Position numbers and translations under genes: made by a program. The notes under the pieces were generated by a model. The model was not told where the DNA came from. It did not search any database and saw only the letters and a program-made list of their open reading frames with translations. Positions 1-9,123 of a stretch of DNA of 24,783 nt are shown piece after piece (within the stretch, counting starts at the first letter, position 1; every line of letters begins with the position of its first letter). Source of the stretch: Chrysophaeum taylorii (Eukaryota > Sar > Pelagophyceae > Pelagomonadales > Pelagomonadaceae); assembly GCA_029834535.1 (NCBI GenBank), contig JAQMWT010000662.1, positions 1-24,783 of the forward strand. Reading direction: 5' to 3'.

Positions 1-2
1 AC

Positions 3-1725
3 GACGACGACTCGGACGACGACTCGAGCGACGACGAGTGCGAGCCCGCGTTTCCCGACACCACCGCCGGCGAAACAATACAAGAAGGCAACAACATCGA
101 AGACAAAGGCAGCAGCAGCAGCAGCAGCGGCAGGCGCAACAACAACGAAGATGTCAAAACTTCGGTGCCCCAAGATGAAGTCGAAGTTATCAACCACCCC
201 GATCGTCCGAGCCAATCTACCGACATCCTTCGCGTCGAACAGGCGTGGGCGATCTCGGGACCGAGTCGGTGAATAGCTGGTTTTCGGCATCAGGATTGCC
301 GGCCCTCATCGAGCTGTGCGTGGCGAAGTTGAGGGTCGACGAAGAAGACGTAGCCGAGTCCGTCGTCTCCGCCGATTCTCTGCGTGGGGCTCGGTCGGGC
401 GACTTCTCGAGCGCCGGTAGTTCGCTCTCGGTTTTGATGCGATCCCTCGGCTCGACGCGTCGTTTGGTCGTCAGACAAGCTGCGCGCCCTCGCCGCTTCG
501 TACCGTGTGCCGCCAAGGAGCCGCCTACCCGGAGCGTGCGCCGAAAGCAGATGAAGACGCTCGTGAAAAAGGTAGGGCAAGCGGTCCTCCTGCGACAGGC
601 CGAACTCCAAATTTGCATGGCGGAAGCCCGGCGGCTCCCCGATGGGACTTTGTCGGAGCGCGCTTTTCATACTCAAGCAACTGGAGGCGTCGTTGCTCTC
701 GGATTGGTCCTGGGTGCCGTCCCAGCGTGGGACACGAACATCCGCGTGTCAAAGCCCACATGGACGAAGCGTTCCACCTCAAACAGGAGCTTGATAAGGT
801 CGTCGGAATCGACGCCGACGACACGCGTCAACTCCGGATCGAGAAGTTACTCGAGGCCGAGAGGTGCTCGTTGCTGCCGCTTACCGAAAAGCAAATCTAC
901 CAGCGAGCAGTGTCGCGCGCACTCTGGCAAAAGTCTCTGCCCAAAGACCCACCGCCGGTAGAATATTATGTTGCCGCGTGGTTGGGCATCACGTGTCTCG
1001 TCGCGGCCATCGTATGGTACTGCATGCAGCTCGCCACGAGAATTGGCAAGGGCAAGTCAAAGCTCTGGTTGTTCGGGGTCGTGACGGCTCTCTTCCTCTT
1101 TTACTTCGTCATCTTGCCCGTCGAAATTCTGTTGTTCGATTATTTCATTCCGAGCCTGCTGTTGGAACGGCTCAAGCAGTACCAAGACCCGACGAAATTG
1201 CACAGGTTCCCATACAAGACCAAGTTGCCCGAGTCGCCCATGTTTTACCTCCTTCTCATGATGCCCCAAGACTACGCCGACACGCAAATTGGCATTTATG
1301 CGATGCAACGTGCTCTAGGGTCGCCAGTCGACACGACGTCCACGGCATTCTACGAGGACGAGTTGGAGGCGATCTACCACGACCAAAACTGCGCGCGCGC
1401 TGGGACTCGTCTTGGACTTGCTGCCTCTTCGTGGATCATGCGCGTGCCCGAAACGCTGCACGAACTCGCGTTTGAAGAAGTTCTTATCGCAGCCGTCTTG
1501 TTCAGTAAAATCATGGGCAGTCTCCCGAATAGTGTTGGCAATTCGGAAGGCGATCATGGTGAAGTGCTGGCCATGGCCGTTGTGGTTGTCGTCTTTGCTG
1601 GCATCGCTCTTCTCATCACCTCGATGATCGCGTTGTGCAATTGCTTTGAACAGCTCTTTCTCGAACGCGGGACGCGCGACGCCGCCGAGTCGCCGAGAGC
1701 GACGCCGCACGCCCTCCCTCCCTGA
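3..1725 (+). CDS. Multi-pass membrane protein, 3' part, frame-disrupted, family unknown
   Basis: I do not recognise the family. Reading is open from the window edge in frame 3 with an acidic Asp/Ser/Glu-rich stretch and a poly-Ser tract, then continues in frame 2 from about 243, frame 3 from about 665, and frame 1 from about 745 to the TGA at 1723-1725. The first break is explained by one missing G in the GG at 242-243, and the second by one extra T in the T4 run at 664-667. The C-terminal 320 or so residues are uninterrupted. They contain a helical charged region, hydrophobic segments at about 970-1044 and 1063-1167, and a third at about 1564-1647 (run of valines, then LLITSMIALC). A moderately hydrophobic stretch at about 1471-1520 could be a further segment. 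The 5' end lies outside the window, so this may be the tail of a much larger protein. Membrane topology is inferred from hydrophobicity only. Confidence 0.5.
110..128 (+). repeat. AGC/CAG trinucleotide tract
   Basis: Short AGC microsatellite encoding a poly-serine stretch in the frame-3 reading of the left-edge gene. Confidence 0.8.
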
Positions 1726-2623
1726 CGAACGTAACGTGGCCCATGATTCTCAGGCCAACTGCTAATTATCTCTTGGACACGCGCAACCAGCGCTTATCAT
1801 CGCGCCACGTCTCTCAATGCTTCATACGAACGACCGCGTGCGAATCTGCGCGCGGCGCGTGTCTCTCCAAGCATTCTGCAAAGTTGCCCCAATCTTGTTA
1901 TTCGCGCGCGCCGTATGCCACCGCACCATTATGAAGCGAATTTACGCCTCGGCCAGCACAACTGAGCTCCCTCACCGTGCCACCTTCCGTTGTGACCCTT
2001 TTCTTTTCCGGGCGTAGTATCCCAAAACAAATCAAAGCACGCACCTGTATGCCTTCATGCCACAACTCCCATCCTCCGTGGCCATCATAAGTCGCGAATT
2101 GCCTCATTGTCGTTGTTATTCCTCGTTGACGTCCTCTCGAAAAAAAGCTTGTCTGTAGCTTGGAGGATAGAGAGAGCACCACTTATTCACAATCTACAGG
2201 GTGGCCGGCTGGCAACGTCGAACCACCAAACCTGGAGTGAGTGCGCCGGGTGTCAACGAGGCGAAAAAGAAGAAGAAGAAGAAGAAGAAGAAGAAGGCTC
2301 TTCCTTCACGCCGTGGGCCGCATCCTCCTGTTGTCGCAGTACGTATGCGGTCCTGGATCCATCCACGGAAATACGGTTCATAATATGTCAATGAAACGTA
2401 AATTTGTGGCGAAATTCATTCGAGCTCAGGCGGCCCCTAGGCGGGCGCGTCGTTCCCAACAACAAGGAGAAACTGAAGTAAGAGTAGGACGCGCGGGCAG
2501 GGACGCTGCAGGCGCTATTACGGAGACGCTGATACCTTCGCACCAGAGCTGGCCTTGTCCGAGATATGGAAGAAACGGGGACAAGCCAGCGGCGGCCGGC
2601 GGCGGGTTGTCTCTTCCATTCCC
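1726..2623. other. Intergenic region between convergent genes
   Basis: About 900 bp with no ORF that looks coding in either strand. It separates the left-edge membrane protein (+) from the 3' end of the NTF2-like gene (-). Apart from an AAG microsatellite at 2264-2296 I see no recognisable RNA gene or transposon. Confidence 0.6.
2264..2296. repeat. (AAG)n microsatellite
   Basis: About eleven AAG units in the spacer between convergent genes. Confidence 0.95.
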
Positions 2624-3668
2624 TCAGTGTCTAGGGGGTTGGACGACGGGGGTGAAGACCCCGAGTTTGGGCGAGCCATTTGGCAGCTCGCTGGAGGGCG
2701 CGGGCGCGACGGCGGGAATGTCGCGAACGTAAGAGACCTTGCCGGCGTCGTCGAGCTCGTAGAAGGAGATGCCCTCGGGCCCGTCTCGACCATTTACTTT
2801 GACGCGCCACGTGAAGCAACAGGCGGCATCGCCTCCCGAAATCTCGAGCGGGACGAAGTCAATCCCGGGATGTCGAAGGCCTCGACAAATTCCTTGACCT
2901 GAGGCTTGCCGACGAAGGGTGCGTCGTAGTTGAAGTCCTGGGGCCCACAACTCGCAGCGAAGGACCAGACGTCATACCTCGTAGACGACGTCCGCGGCGA
3001 AGAGGTCGAGCGCGACGTCGGGCTTGGCACCGTTCGGATAAGCTTCGCGCCAGAGATACTCCACTAGGTCCTGCGCGGTGGTCGGGGTTCTCGCAGTGTA
3101 GGTTGGCGGCGTGGTGTCGCGGTCGACGTTGGCGGTCGCGGCCTTGAGCACGGCCTCGGTAATCGGTCCGGCCTTGAATAGCGGCTCGGAACCCTCGCGG
3201 ACGTACGCGATGTTATTGTCTTCGTCCAGACGGACGTAGGTCGTCCCGCGCAAGCCGTACCTGCGGCAAGGTCCGGTTGACGCAAGACCCCCCCTACACT
3301 GTCGCGTCGCCGACGGCCTCTCGGCGCCACGTGAAGCCGCCCGTCGTCGCGTTTCCGGCCACGCGCTCGACGGCGAGCCGAGAGCACCGCGGAAACTTCG
3401 CGTTCAACATCTCCGCGACCGCCGCGCGACCTTGGTACGTCCGACTCGCGATGTCCTCCCAGACGACGGCCTCGGAGCACGCGGCAGCGATGGCGCCGGA
3501 GTCAATGCCCTCGGCGTCACCGAGCAGCGATGCGATCAACTCGCCCGCGCTCGGTGTTGCCGTGTTGCCGGACCTCGGTGACGAGAACGGCATCTTCAAC
3601 ATCGGCCGCAGAAGCGCACCACCAGGTGCGGCGACGACGACGACAAGGACGAGCACGCGGTGCATCAT
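2624..3668 (-). CDS. Tandem NTF2/SnoaL-like domain protein, probably plastid-targeted
   Basis: Three exons (3298-3668, 2978-3260, 2624-2937) joined by 37- and 40-nt GT-AG introns give about 322 residues, provided one missing G is allowed next to the CCCGGG at 2864-2869 (FDIPG then IDFVPLEIS). The protein has two similar alpha+beta modules. The first has VVWEDIASRTYQGRAAV and later GGFTWRREAVGD. The second has DLFAADVVYEDFNYDAPFVG and later CCFTWRVKVNG followed by GISFYELDDAGKV. This is the NTF2/SnoaL cone-fold pattern, known in plants and algae as plastid NTF2-like proteins of unknown substrate. The chosen start (MMHRVLVLVVVVAAPGGA) gives a signal-peptide-like N-terminus. It lies 58 bp from the oppositely oriented Alb3 start, consistent with a shared promoter and a plastid role. 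The family call is good; the function is unknown. Confidence 0.75.
2938..2977 (-). other. Intron 2 of NTF2-like gene (40 nt)
   Basis: On the minus strand it begins GTATGACG and ends CCCCAG. Removing it joins DVVYE to DFNYDAP in frame. Confidence 0.85.
3261..3297 (-). other. Intron 1 of NTF2-like gene (37 nt)
   Basis: On the minus strand it begins GTAGGGGG and ends GCCGCAG. Removing it joins GDATV to YGLRGTTY through a split codon (GT|G). Confidence 0.8.
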
Positions 3669-3726
3669 CGGAAGAAGGAAGGAAGAACTGTGACACGTAC
3701 CCGCCAGAGAGCGAAGAAAAGTGGCG
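3669..3726. promoter_or_regulatory. 58-bp bidirectional promoter interval
   Basis: This is the whole distance between the two divergent start codons (NTF2-like, minus, ATG ending at 3668; Alb3, plus, ATG at 3727). Both 5' leaders and any core promoter must lie here or inside the coding regions. No TATA box or other element is evident. Confidence 0.5.
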
Positions 3727-5065
3727 ATGGGTGCAGTCACGGTGGTGGCGGCGGCCCTGGTTGGGTGCGCGGCGGCGTTCCTGCCGCGACCGGCGCCGCA
3801 CGTCGTGGCGCGACGCGACGTGGCGCGCATGATGCTGCCGGTGGAGCCCTCCGTGACGAGTTTGATGAGGCAGACGATGCTCCTCGCCGACGAGCAGCTG
3901 ACCCCTCCGCCGCTCGAGGTGCCGAGCGATGTCGTGGAGACGGTCGTGGGTGCCGCGACTACGGGGGATGTCGCGGAGACGGTCGCGGCCGCCGCGCCCG
4001 TGGTCGCCGAGGAGGCAAAGAAAGGGTGGTTCGACGGGTTCGTGTGGCTCGTCGAGCAAGGGATCGAGGGACTTCACGGCGCGCTGGGCGACGGGAGCTA
4101 CGGCGTCTCGATCATCGTCTTCACGCTCGTCATCAAGTCCATCACCTTCCCGCTCAACTACGCCCAAATCGAGAGTACCACCAAGATGCAGGGCCTGCAG
4201 CCCGCGATCAAGTCGATCCAAGCGCGGTACGCGAACGATCCCCAGCAGATGAACGTGATGATGGCTCAACTCTACGAGGAGAACAACCTCAATCCGCTCG
4301 CGGGGTGCCTGCCCGCGCTCGCCCAGATCCCTATCTTCATTGCCCTCTACCGCGCGCTCCTTTCGCTCGCCAAGGAGGACTTGCTCCGGGAGAGCTTCTC
4401 TGGCTCCCGAGTCTCGAGGGCCCGGTATTCGGCGCGACCAACGCCGACTGGCTCTTCAAGTTCGACTCGTGGGTCGACGGCGCACCCCCTCGGCTGGAGC
4501 GACACTCTCGCCTATCTCTCGCTCCCCGCGATTCTGATCGTCGCGCAGTCCATCTCCAGCGCGCTCCTCCAACCCCGCAGCAAGATCCTAAGAACGAGCA
4601 ACAGCGACCTCCAACGCCGTCCTCCTTTTTTGCCTTTGATGGTCGGGTTCTTCTCGCTCAACGTGCCGTCGGGTCTCTGCATATACTGGATTGTCAACAA
4701 CGTCTTCACCACCGCCTCTACCCTTTTTATCCGCCAAAACGTCCTCGAGTCCTCGCCCCCGTCACGATGGGCGGCGCGGCCATCGACGCCCCCAAGCCCC
4801 CAAGACCGCCGCGCCGACCAAGACAAGGGGACCCAAGTCCTTCGAGGACATGATCGCCTCGCCGCCAAAACCTACGATCGACGTTTCTCCCGTCGAGGAC
4901 GCCCCTCCGACCGTCGCCGACGAGGAACCGATGACTTTTGCCGAGGCCCACGGCGCCGCTGCCCGAGAAGGCACGACAACACCCCCGGACCTCTCCAAGT
5001 CAGCCGCCAAGAAACTCCAAAAGGCCGCCAAATCCCGGCAGACCAAGGTCGCGCGTCGCCGTTAA
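3727..5065 (+). CDS. ALB3: Thylakoid membrane insertase, Alb3/Oxa1/YidC family
   Basis: Inserts light-harvesting and other proteins into the thylakoid membrane (known for the family). ATG 3727 was chosen because it begins a signal peptide, MGAVTVVAAALVGCAAAFLP, whose AAA-F18-LP resembles the ASAFAP motif of secondary plastids. The core has the first conserved helix and loop (VIKSITFPLNYAQIESTTK, about residues 135-153), then NLNPLAGCLPALAQIPIFIA, then WLPSLEGPVFG, a hydrophobic LAYLSLPAILIVAQSIS, and the hallmark FLPLMVGFFSLNVPSGL followed by IYWIVNNVFT. The C-terminal tail ends very basic (KSAAKKLQKAAKSRQTKVARRR region), as expected of ribosome- or SRP-contacting tails. The gene reads only by changing frame near 4397, 4487, 4574, 4604, 4628, 4758 and 4796. 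Each step fits one lost or gained base, usually in a C or T run, and together they give about 447 residues. No intron is needed. Confidence 0.9.
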
Positions 5066-5205
5066 ATAAACGGCCAGTTCAATTCGAACAACCCCGTCGT
5101 ATCATCTTACACGCCGACGCTCGGCGACCACCGCCCGGGGCGGTATGTCTTGCTGCATGCATCGTGTGAACTCTCTGCGCGCTCGACGACTCCTCCCCGC
5201 GTCTG

Positions 5206-5227
5206 TCTCTCTCTCTCTCTCTCTCTC
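5206..5227. repeat. (TC)n microsatellite upstream of TPMT-like gene
   Basis: Eleven TC units, 57 bp before the ATG at 5284, within the 218-bp spacer after Alb3. It may lie in the 5' leader or promoter. Confidence 0.9.
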
Positions 5228-5283
5228 GAGTGACAGTTCTGAATGAAAGAATGAATGAGATTTCTGGTGTAGGGACCTAAGGC

Positions 5284-6196
5284 ATGGCTGGCGTCAAGCC
5301 GACCTTGGAGAGCCGCGGCGGCGAACGGCTCGCGCCCTGGGAAGAACGGTGGAAGGAAGGGCGCACCACGTTCCACCTCGAGAAACCGCACCCATCGCTC
5401 GTCGCGTTCGTTGATGAGTTGCAGCTGACGTCGTCGTCGCGCGTTCTCCTGCCGTTGTGCGGCAAAAGCGTCGATCTCGCGTACTTTGCCGCCGACAAGA
5501 AGGTCGCTGTCGTCGGCGTGGACGGCGTGCGGCGCGCTCTGGACGAGTTCCTCGCCGAGCACGAGGGGCGGATCCTCGCGTCGGAGGACACGCCGTGCGG
5601 CGCTATGCACTCGATCGCGATCCGCGGCGACGCGCGACTCGAGTACATCGTCGGCGACTTCATGCACCTCACGCCCGCCCTCTTCGGGCCGTCGATCGTG
5701 GGCGAACAGTTCACGGCCGCCTTCGACAGAGGCGCGCTCGTTGCGGTTGCCCCGAGGATCGCTCCAGCTACGTCGCGGCTCTCGCCAAGAACGTCGCCAC
5801 CGACGGCCGCGTCCTCTTGGTGGCTACCGAACACACGCCCTTGCCGACGGTAAACTCGGCCCCCCTATAGCCTCCCCGAGGACCTCGTCCGCCACCTCGC
5901 TGAGCCCGCCTTCGAGGTGCGCCTTCGAGCGCGAAGACCGCCTCGCCGTCGACCCCGTCTGGAAGGACCGAGGCTGCGACTCGTTCTTCGAAGCGACGTA
6001 CCTTCTCACTCGCAACAACGAAATCATCTGGCCCCCAACTCTCGAGGAAATGGCCCAAGCCGCGTACCGGGAACTTGCGATCGACAAGCCGGACGTCGAC
6101 CCGGGTGCCCACCGAGTATGGGACCTCGACCGTCCGCCAACGCAACAGTCCCCCGCCTGGCTCGCGGAAGAGGTGGAGGAGGAGGCAACATCGTAA
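5284..6196 (+). CDS. Thiopurine S-methyltransferase (TPMT) family protein
   Basis: SAM-dependent methyltransferase of the TPMT family, whose plant and algal members methylate thiols or halides. The substrate cannot be told from sequence. The N-terminal part shows APWEERWKEGRTTFHLEKP (about residues 17-35), the SAM-binding loop LLPLCGKSVDL (55-65), VVGVDGV with the acidic ribose-binding residue (76-82), EYIVGDF and AAFDRGAL (145-152). Downstream pieces continue in other frames: EDRSSYVAALAKNVATDGRV, then EHTPLP, DGKLGPP, YSLPEDLVRHLAEPAF and EDRLAVDPVWKDRG, ending with SFFEATYLLTRN and a longer than usual acidic tail. The frame breaks near 5751, 5844 and 5862 each fit one lost C in a C run, and the one near 5920-5935 one gained base. 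The repaired length is about 304 residues. No targeting peptide is obvious. Confidence 0.85.
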
Positions 6197-6264
6197 TAAT
6201 AACAACAACTCTTCGATGATGATCGTAAACAGTATAACTAACTTACTTAACCCCCCGTGGTCCA

Positions 6265-7333
6265 ATGCCCAACTTTCGATTTGATGCCCTCGCGCGCGCC
6301 GTCGAGGGCGTCCAGGAGCGCACGATCAGCGGGGCGATCGTGACCTTGGGCTCGGTCGCCATCATCGCCGTGCTGTTGGTTCTCGAGGTCAAGTCGTTCC
6401 TCACATCGACAACGCACCATCACATTGGTGTCGACGACGGCGACTCCCCGCTCGGGATCGAGCGATGGACCGTCCCCGATAGGCTGCCCGTACGGATATA
6501 CATGACGTTCGCGCACGTCGCGTGCGAGGCCCTCACTCTCGAGATCGACGCGACGAGGGGAGATTTCGAGCCTTTCAACGGCGTCGAGTTCCGACCTCCG
6601 ACCGAACGGGAGGTTTCGTGGACGAACGACGTCGACCTACAGAAAGCCTGCACGCTCGACGGGCGACTCACGATCGGCAAGGTGTCGGCCAACTTTCACG
6701 TCGAAGTCGCCGATGGCGCGGCGGGAGTCATACCCCAGCTCCAGGGTATCCCGCTCGCGTTCTCGGCGTATGCCAATCAAGTCGCACACCTCGAACGCCG
6801 CCGGCACATTAACATCTCACACAAGGTCCACGCCCTCCACTTTGGAGACAAACTTTTCTCCGAGGCCGCGGCACCCTCGACGGCGTCGTCAACGCCCCTG
6901 ACGTCGCCGGACAGCAACACTATCTCGTTAAGGTCATTCCCACGCTCGTCGACTACCGCGCCACGAACCAGTACTCCCTCGCCGAGCACTTCCTCCGATA
7001 CGACGCCATCTCCTTGTCATCATCGTGAGTCTTTTATTATTCCAATTGTCGAATGATTAACCTCCTGCGCGGCACAGCTCATCGTCCTCCTCCGTCGGCG
7101 TCTTCTTCTCCTACGACTTCTTCCCCGTTATGATCCAGATCGTCCACAAGAGACCGACCTTCGCCGAGTTCCTCGTCTCCATTTGCGTGCGTCTTTTTCT
7201 TTCGGGGCTTTTTTATCCCCCGACGTCGCCCTCTTCCTTTCTAGCGATTATCGGCGGCGTCTTTGCCGTCTCCAGCATCATCGACGGGATCATCTTCCAA
7301 TCAGCGAAAGTCCTTTCGGTCAAGCGCGACTAG
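6265..7333 (+). CDS. Erv41/Erv46 (ERGIC-type) COPII cargo receptor-like protein
   Basis: Members cycle between the ER and Golgi as cargo and retrieval receptors. The N-terminus has FDALARAVEGVQERTISGAI followed by a transmembrane helix (about residues 22-42), matching the ERGIC N-terminal domain. The luminal part includes HVACEALTLEIDATRGDF, VSANFHVEV and NISHKVHALHFGDKL. The C-terminal part has GTLDGVVN, HYLVKVIPTLVDYR, NQYSLAEHF, VGVFFSYDFFPVMIQI and the second membrane helix FLVSIC/AIIGGVFAVSSIIDG. Three exons (6265-7024, 7078-7186, 7245-7333) and two one-base gains, a G at 6870-6871 and a G at the last acceptor (7244-7245), give about 319 residues. The tail ends SVKRD, which is not a canonical KKxx retrieval signal. 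It starts only 68 bp after the TPMT stop. Confidence 0.85.
7025..7077 (+). other. Intron 1 of Erv41/46-like gene (53 nt)
   Basis: GTGAGT to CACAG, with a branch-point-like ATTAAC 16-17 nt before the acceptor. It splits a serine codon inside a poly-Ser stretch just before VGVFFSYD. Confidence 0.85.
7187..7244 (+). other. Intron 2 of Erv41/46-like gene (58 nt)
   Basis: GTGCGT, a T-rich interior, and TTTCTAG. It joins FLVSIC to AIIGGVF if one G is missing at the acceptor junction. Retaining it would insert about 20 residues into a conserved helix. Confidence 0.65.
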
Positions 7334-7479
7334 CGCTAGTAGTAAAGACAGGCTGTCCGTCCGTCTCAGTGCGGTGGTGGGCATCATAAGAAGAAGACGA
7401 AAATGATGAATGAATAATCGTGGAGCCCCCCACCCATAATGAGAACTGTCACCATCCAATTTTAACGCCCGTCACCGCG

Positions 7480-9123
7480 ATGCGGAGGTTTGCGGCGTGG
7501 GCGTTGATCGTCGCGAAGGCGGCGATCGTCGTCGTCGCAAAGAAGGAGGCCATCGAGATCGACGAGACGGCCCTCCCTCCGTTCGAGGCGTTCATCGCGG
7601 ACGTGGGGCTCGGCGAACACCTCCCAAGGTTGCAGCGACGGGGCTACGATCGCACGCGGCAGTTGCTGAAATGGGGGCGCTCAGAGGTCCAGCTCCTCCG
7701 CACGGAGCTCAACTTTTCGCAGGAGGTGGGGGCGACCCTCTTGGAGCGCCTCGACGACCTCAAGGCGAGGGCGACCAAGCGACAGTCGGGCGCGGCATCC
7801 GACGAGTTGGCGGCGTTGCGCGAGGAGCGCGACGCGCTGACGTATGGTCGGCTCGTCGTCAACCGGTCGATGGCGAGCTTCGACTACAAACGAGCTTGGT
7901 TTGGCGCTGCTCTCCCGCATGCGCACCTCGGGCTGTTGAGAGCCGTGCCGACCGACGCGTGTCGCCCGCTCGCCGCTTCCTACGAGGGGAAGATCGTGCT
8001 CGCAGACCGGGGCGGCTGCGACTTTGTCACCAAGGCGTGGCACGCGCACGCGAAAAAAGCGAGAGCCTTGATCGTGGTGAACAAGGAAGGGCAGTTGTTC
8101 GAGCGGCCCGCGTCCGGGCACGCGACCGACGCGACGGTCGCGCCGACCCCGGACACTCTCGCGGTCGCCATGGTTGACGCTGCAGCGGGGCCCGCGCTTG
8201 CGGCCGTGGCGACTGCGCCGCTTGTGAACAACAAAAACCTCCTCGAGACCCTGTCGCGCGCCGATCGGAGGATGATACGCGACGCGGCCCGGCGCAACTT
8301 GGAGGCAACCGACGCTGTCGACGCCCGCTTCGTGCCGTTGCGCTGTCGCGCCGGCGAGCCCGAGTGCAAACCCCTGCTGCCGGACGAACTCGAACTTCCC
8401 GCTAACGTCGACTCGGGCTACGTGTTCGTTGCCCAGGAGGACGACAACAACAGCAGTCCCGTCGAGTTTGTGGCGGCTAGCTGGGGAGGCGTCGTGCCAA
8501 CGGCGCTTCTCCCGCTCGTCCGCGCCGTGCCCGGAGACCTCTGCGCACCGCCGCCCAACTGGGTTTGCCGTTGGCTGGGATTCTTTTGCTCTGTGTCGGG
8601 CGCCGCCGAGTTTGCATCGGCGGCTCCGGGAGCGGCGATTCTCGCCGCGCGCGGCAATTGCGACTTCCGGTCCAAGGCGTCGCACGCCGCCGCGCTCGGC
8701 GGTGCGGCTCTCATCATCGCGCAAACAAACGATGACGAGCCCCTATTAAGAATGGGCGTTCGAACCCCGCCGCTCCCGCCGGCCATCCCAGCGGTCCTCA
8801 TCGATCGTTGCGGAGGTGCCGTCTTGATGCGCGCCCTCGACGCGTCGTCGTCATCGTCTGCTGCTCCGCGAGTGAGGTTGACCGCGGCCAACCCGGGCTT
8901 CGCGCATCAGTGGCTCGAACTCGAAAGCATCGGCGGCAAGTGGGCTGAGGACGATGCGGCTGCGCAATTGCAACTGCAACGCCACGAGGCCAAGAACCTG
9001 GATAGCCCGACGCGGCTCGAGTGGCTCCGTCGCAGCTTTGCCAATCGCACGGGGACCACGTGCCAAGAAGGCGACGGGGGCGTCTGCGCTGCCGAAGGAC
9101 GCCCACAAGACGCCTCTTTTTAA
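7480..9123 (+). CDS. Secretory SAM-like plus double PA-domain protein
   Basis: Uninterrupted 547-residue protein. ATG 7480 was chosen because it starts a signal-peptide-like segment, MRRFAAWALIVAKAAIVVVA. Residues about 34-96 look like a sterile alpha motif (FEAFIADVGLGEHLPRL, then LLKWGRSEVQLL), followed by a short charged helix. Two protease-associated domains follow. PA1 (about 135-245) has GKIVLADRGGCDFVTKAW and ALIVVNKEG. PA2 (about 328-470) has GAAILAARGNCDFRSKASH, ALIIAQTND and IPAVLIDRCGG. The pattern 'G.I.LA.RG.CDF..KA..A...GA.A.I' is diagnostic of PA domains, which bind peptides or cap proteases. No protease, TM helix or other enzyme domain is visible, so it is probably a soluble secreted or endomembrane binding protein. 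One possible N-glycosylation site (NRT) lies near residue 522. It is single-exon with clean coding. Confidence 0.8.
   Translation: MRRFAAWALIVAKAAIVVVAKKEAIEIDETALPPFEAFIADVGLGEHLPRLQRRGYDRTRQLLKWGRSEVQLLRTELNFSQEVGATLLERLDDLKARATKRQSGAASDELAALREERDALTYGRLVVNRSMASFDYKRAWFGAALPHAHLGLLRAVPTDACRPLAASYEGKIVLADRGGCDFVTKAWHAHAKKARALIVVNKEGQLFERPASGHATDATVAPTPDTLAVAMVDAAAGPALAAVATAPLVNNKNLLETLSRADRRMIRDAARRNLEATDAVDARFVPLRCRAGEPECKPLLPDELELPANVDSGYVFVAQEDDNNSSPVEFVAASWGGVVPTALLPLVRAVPGDLCAPPPNWVCRWLGFFCSVSGAAEFASAAPGAAILAARGNCDFRSKASHAAALGGAALIIAQTNDDEPLLRMGVRTPPLPPAIPAVLIDRCGGAVLMRALDASSSSSAAPRVRLTAANPGFAHQWLELESIGGKWAEDDAAAQLQLQRHEAKNLDSPTRLEWLRRSFANRTGTTCQEGDGGVCAAEGRPQDASF

Noticed and set aside
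1898..2182. 94-residue minus-strand ORF in the first spacer
   Set aside because: No motif, mixed composition and no support from neighbouring frames; length is within what chance gives in this DNA.
4390..4800. Programmed ribosomal frameshifting in Alb3
   Set aside because: Seven shifts in 400 bp in both directions, with no slippery-site/pseudoknot pattern, fit consensus homopolymer errors far better.
4340..5065. Several medium ORFs inside the Alb3 region in other frames, as separate genes
   Set aside because: They are consecutive pieces of one YidC/Alb3 protein displaced by one-base indels; the conserved motifs continue in order from one piece to the next.
5457..6196. Overlapping ORFs within 5457-6196 as extra genes
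   Set aside because: They carry successive TPMT-family segments in order and represent one frame-broken methyltransferase gene.
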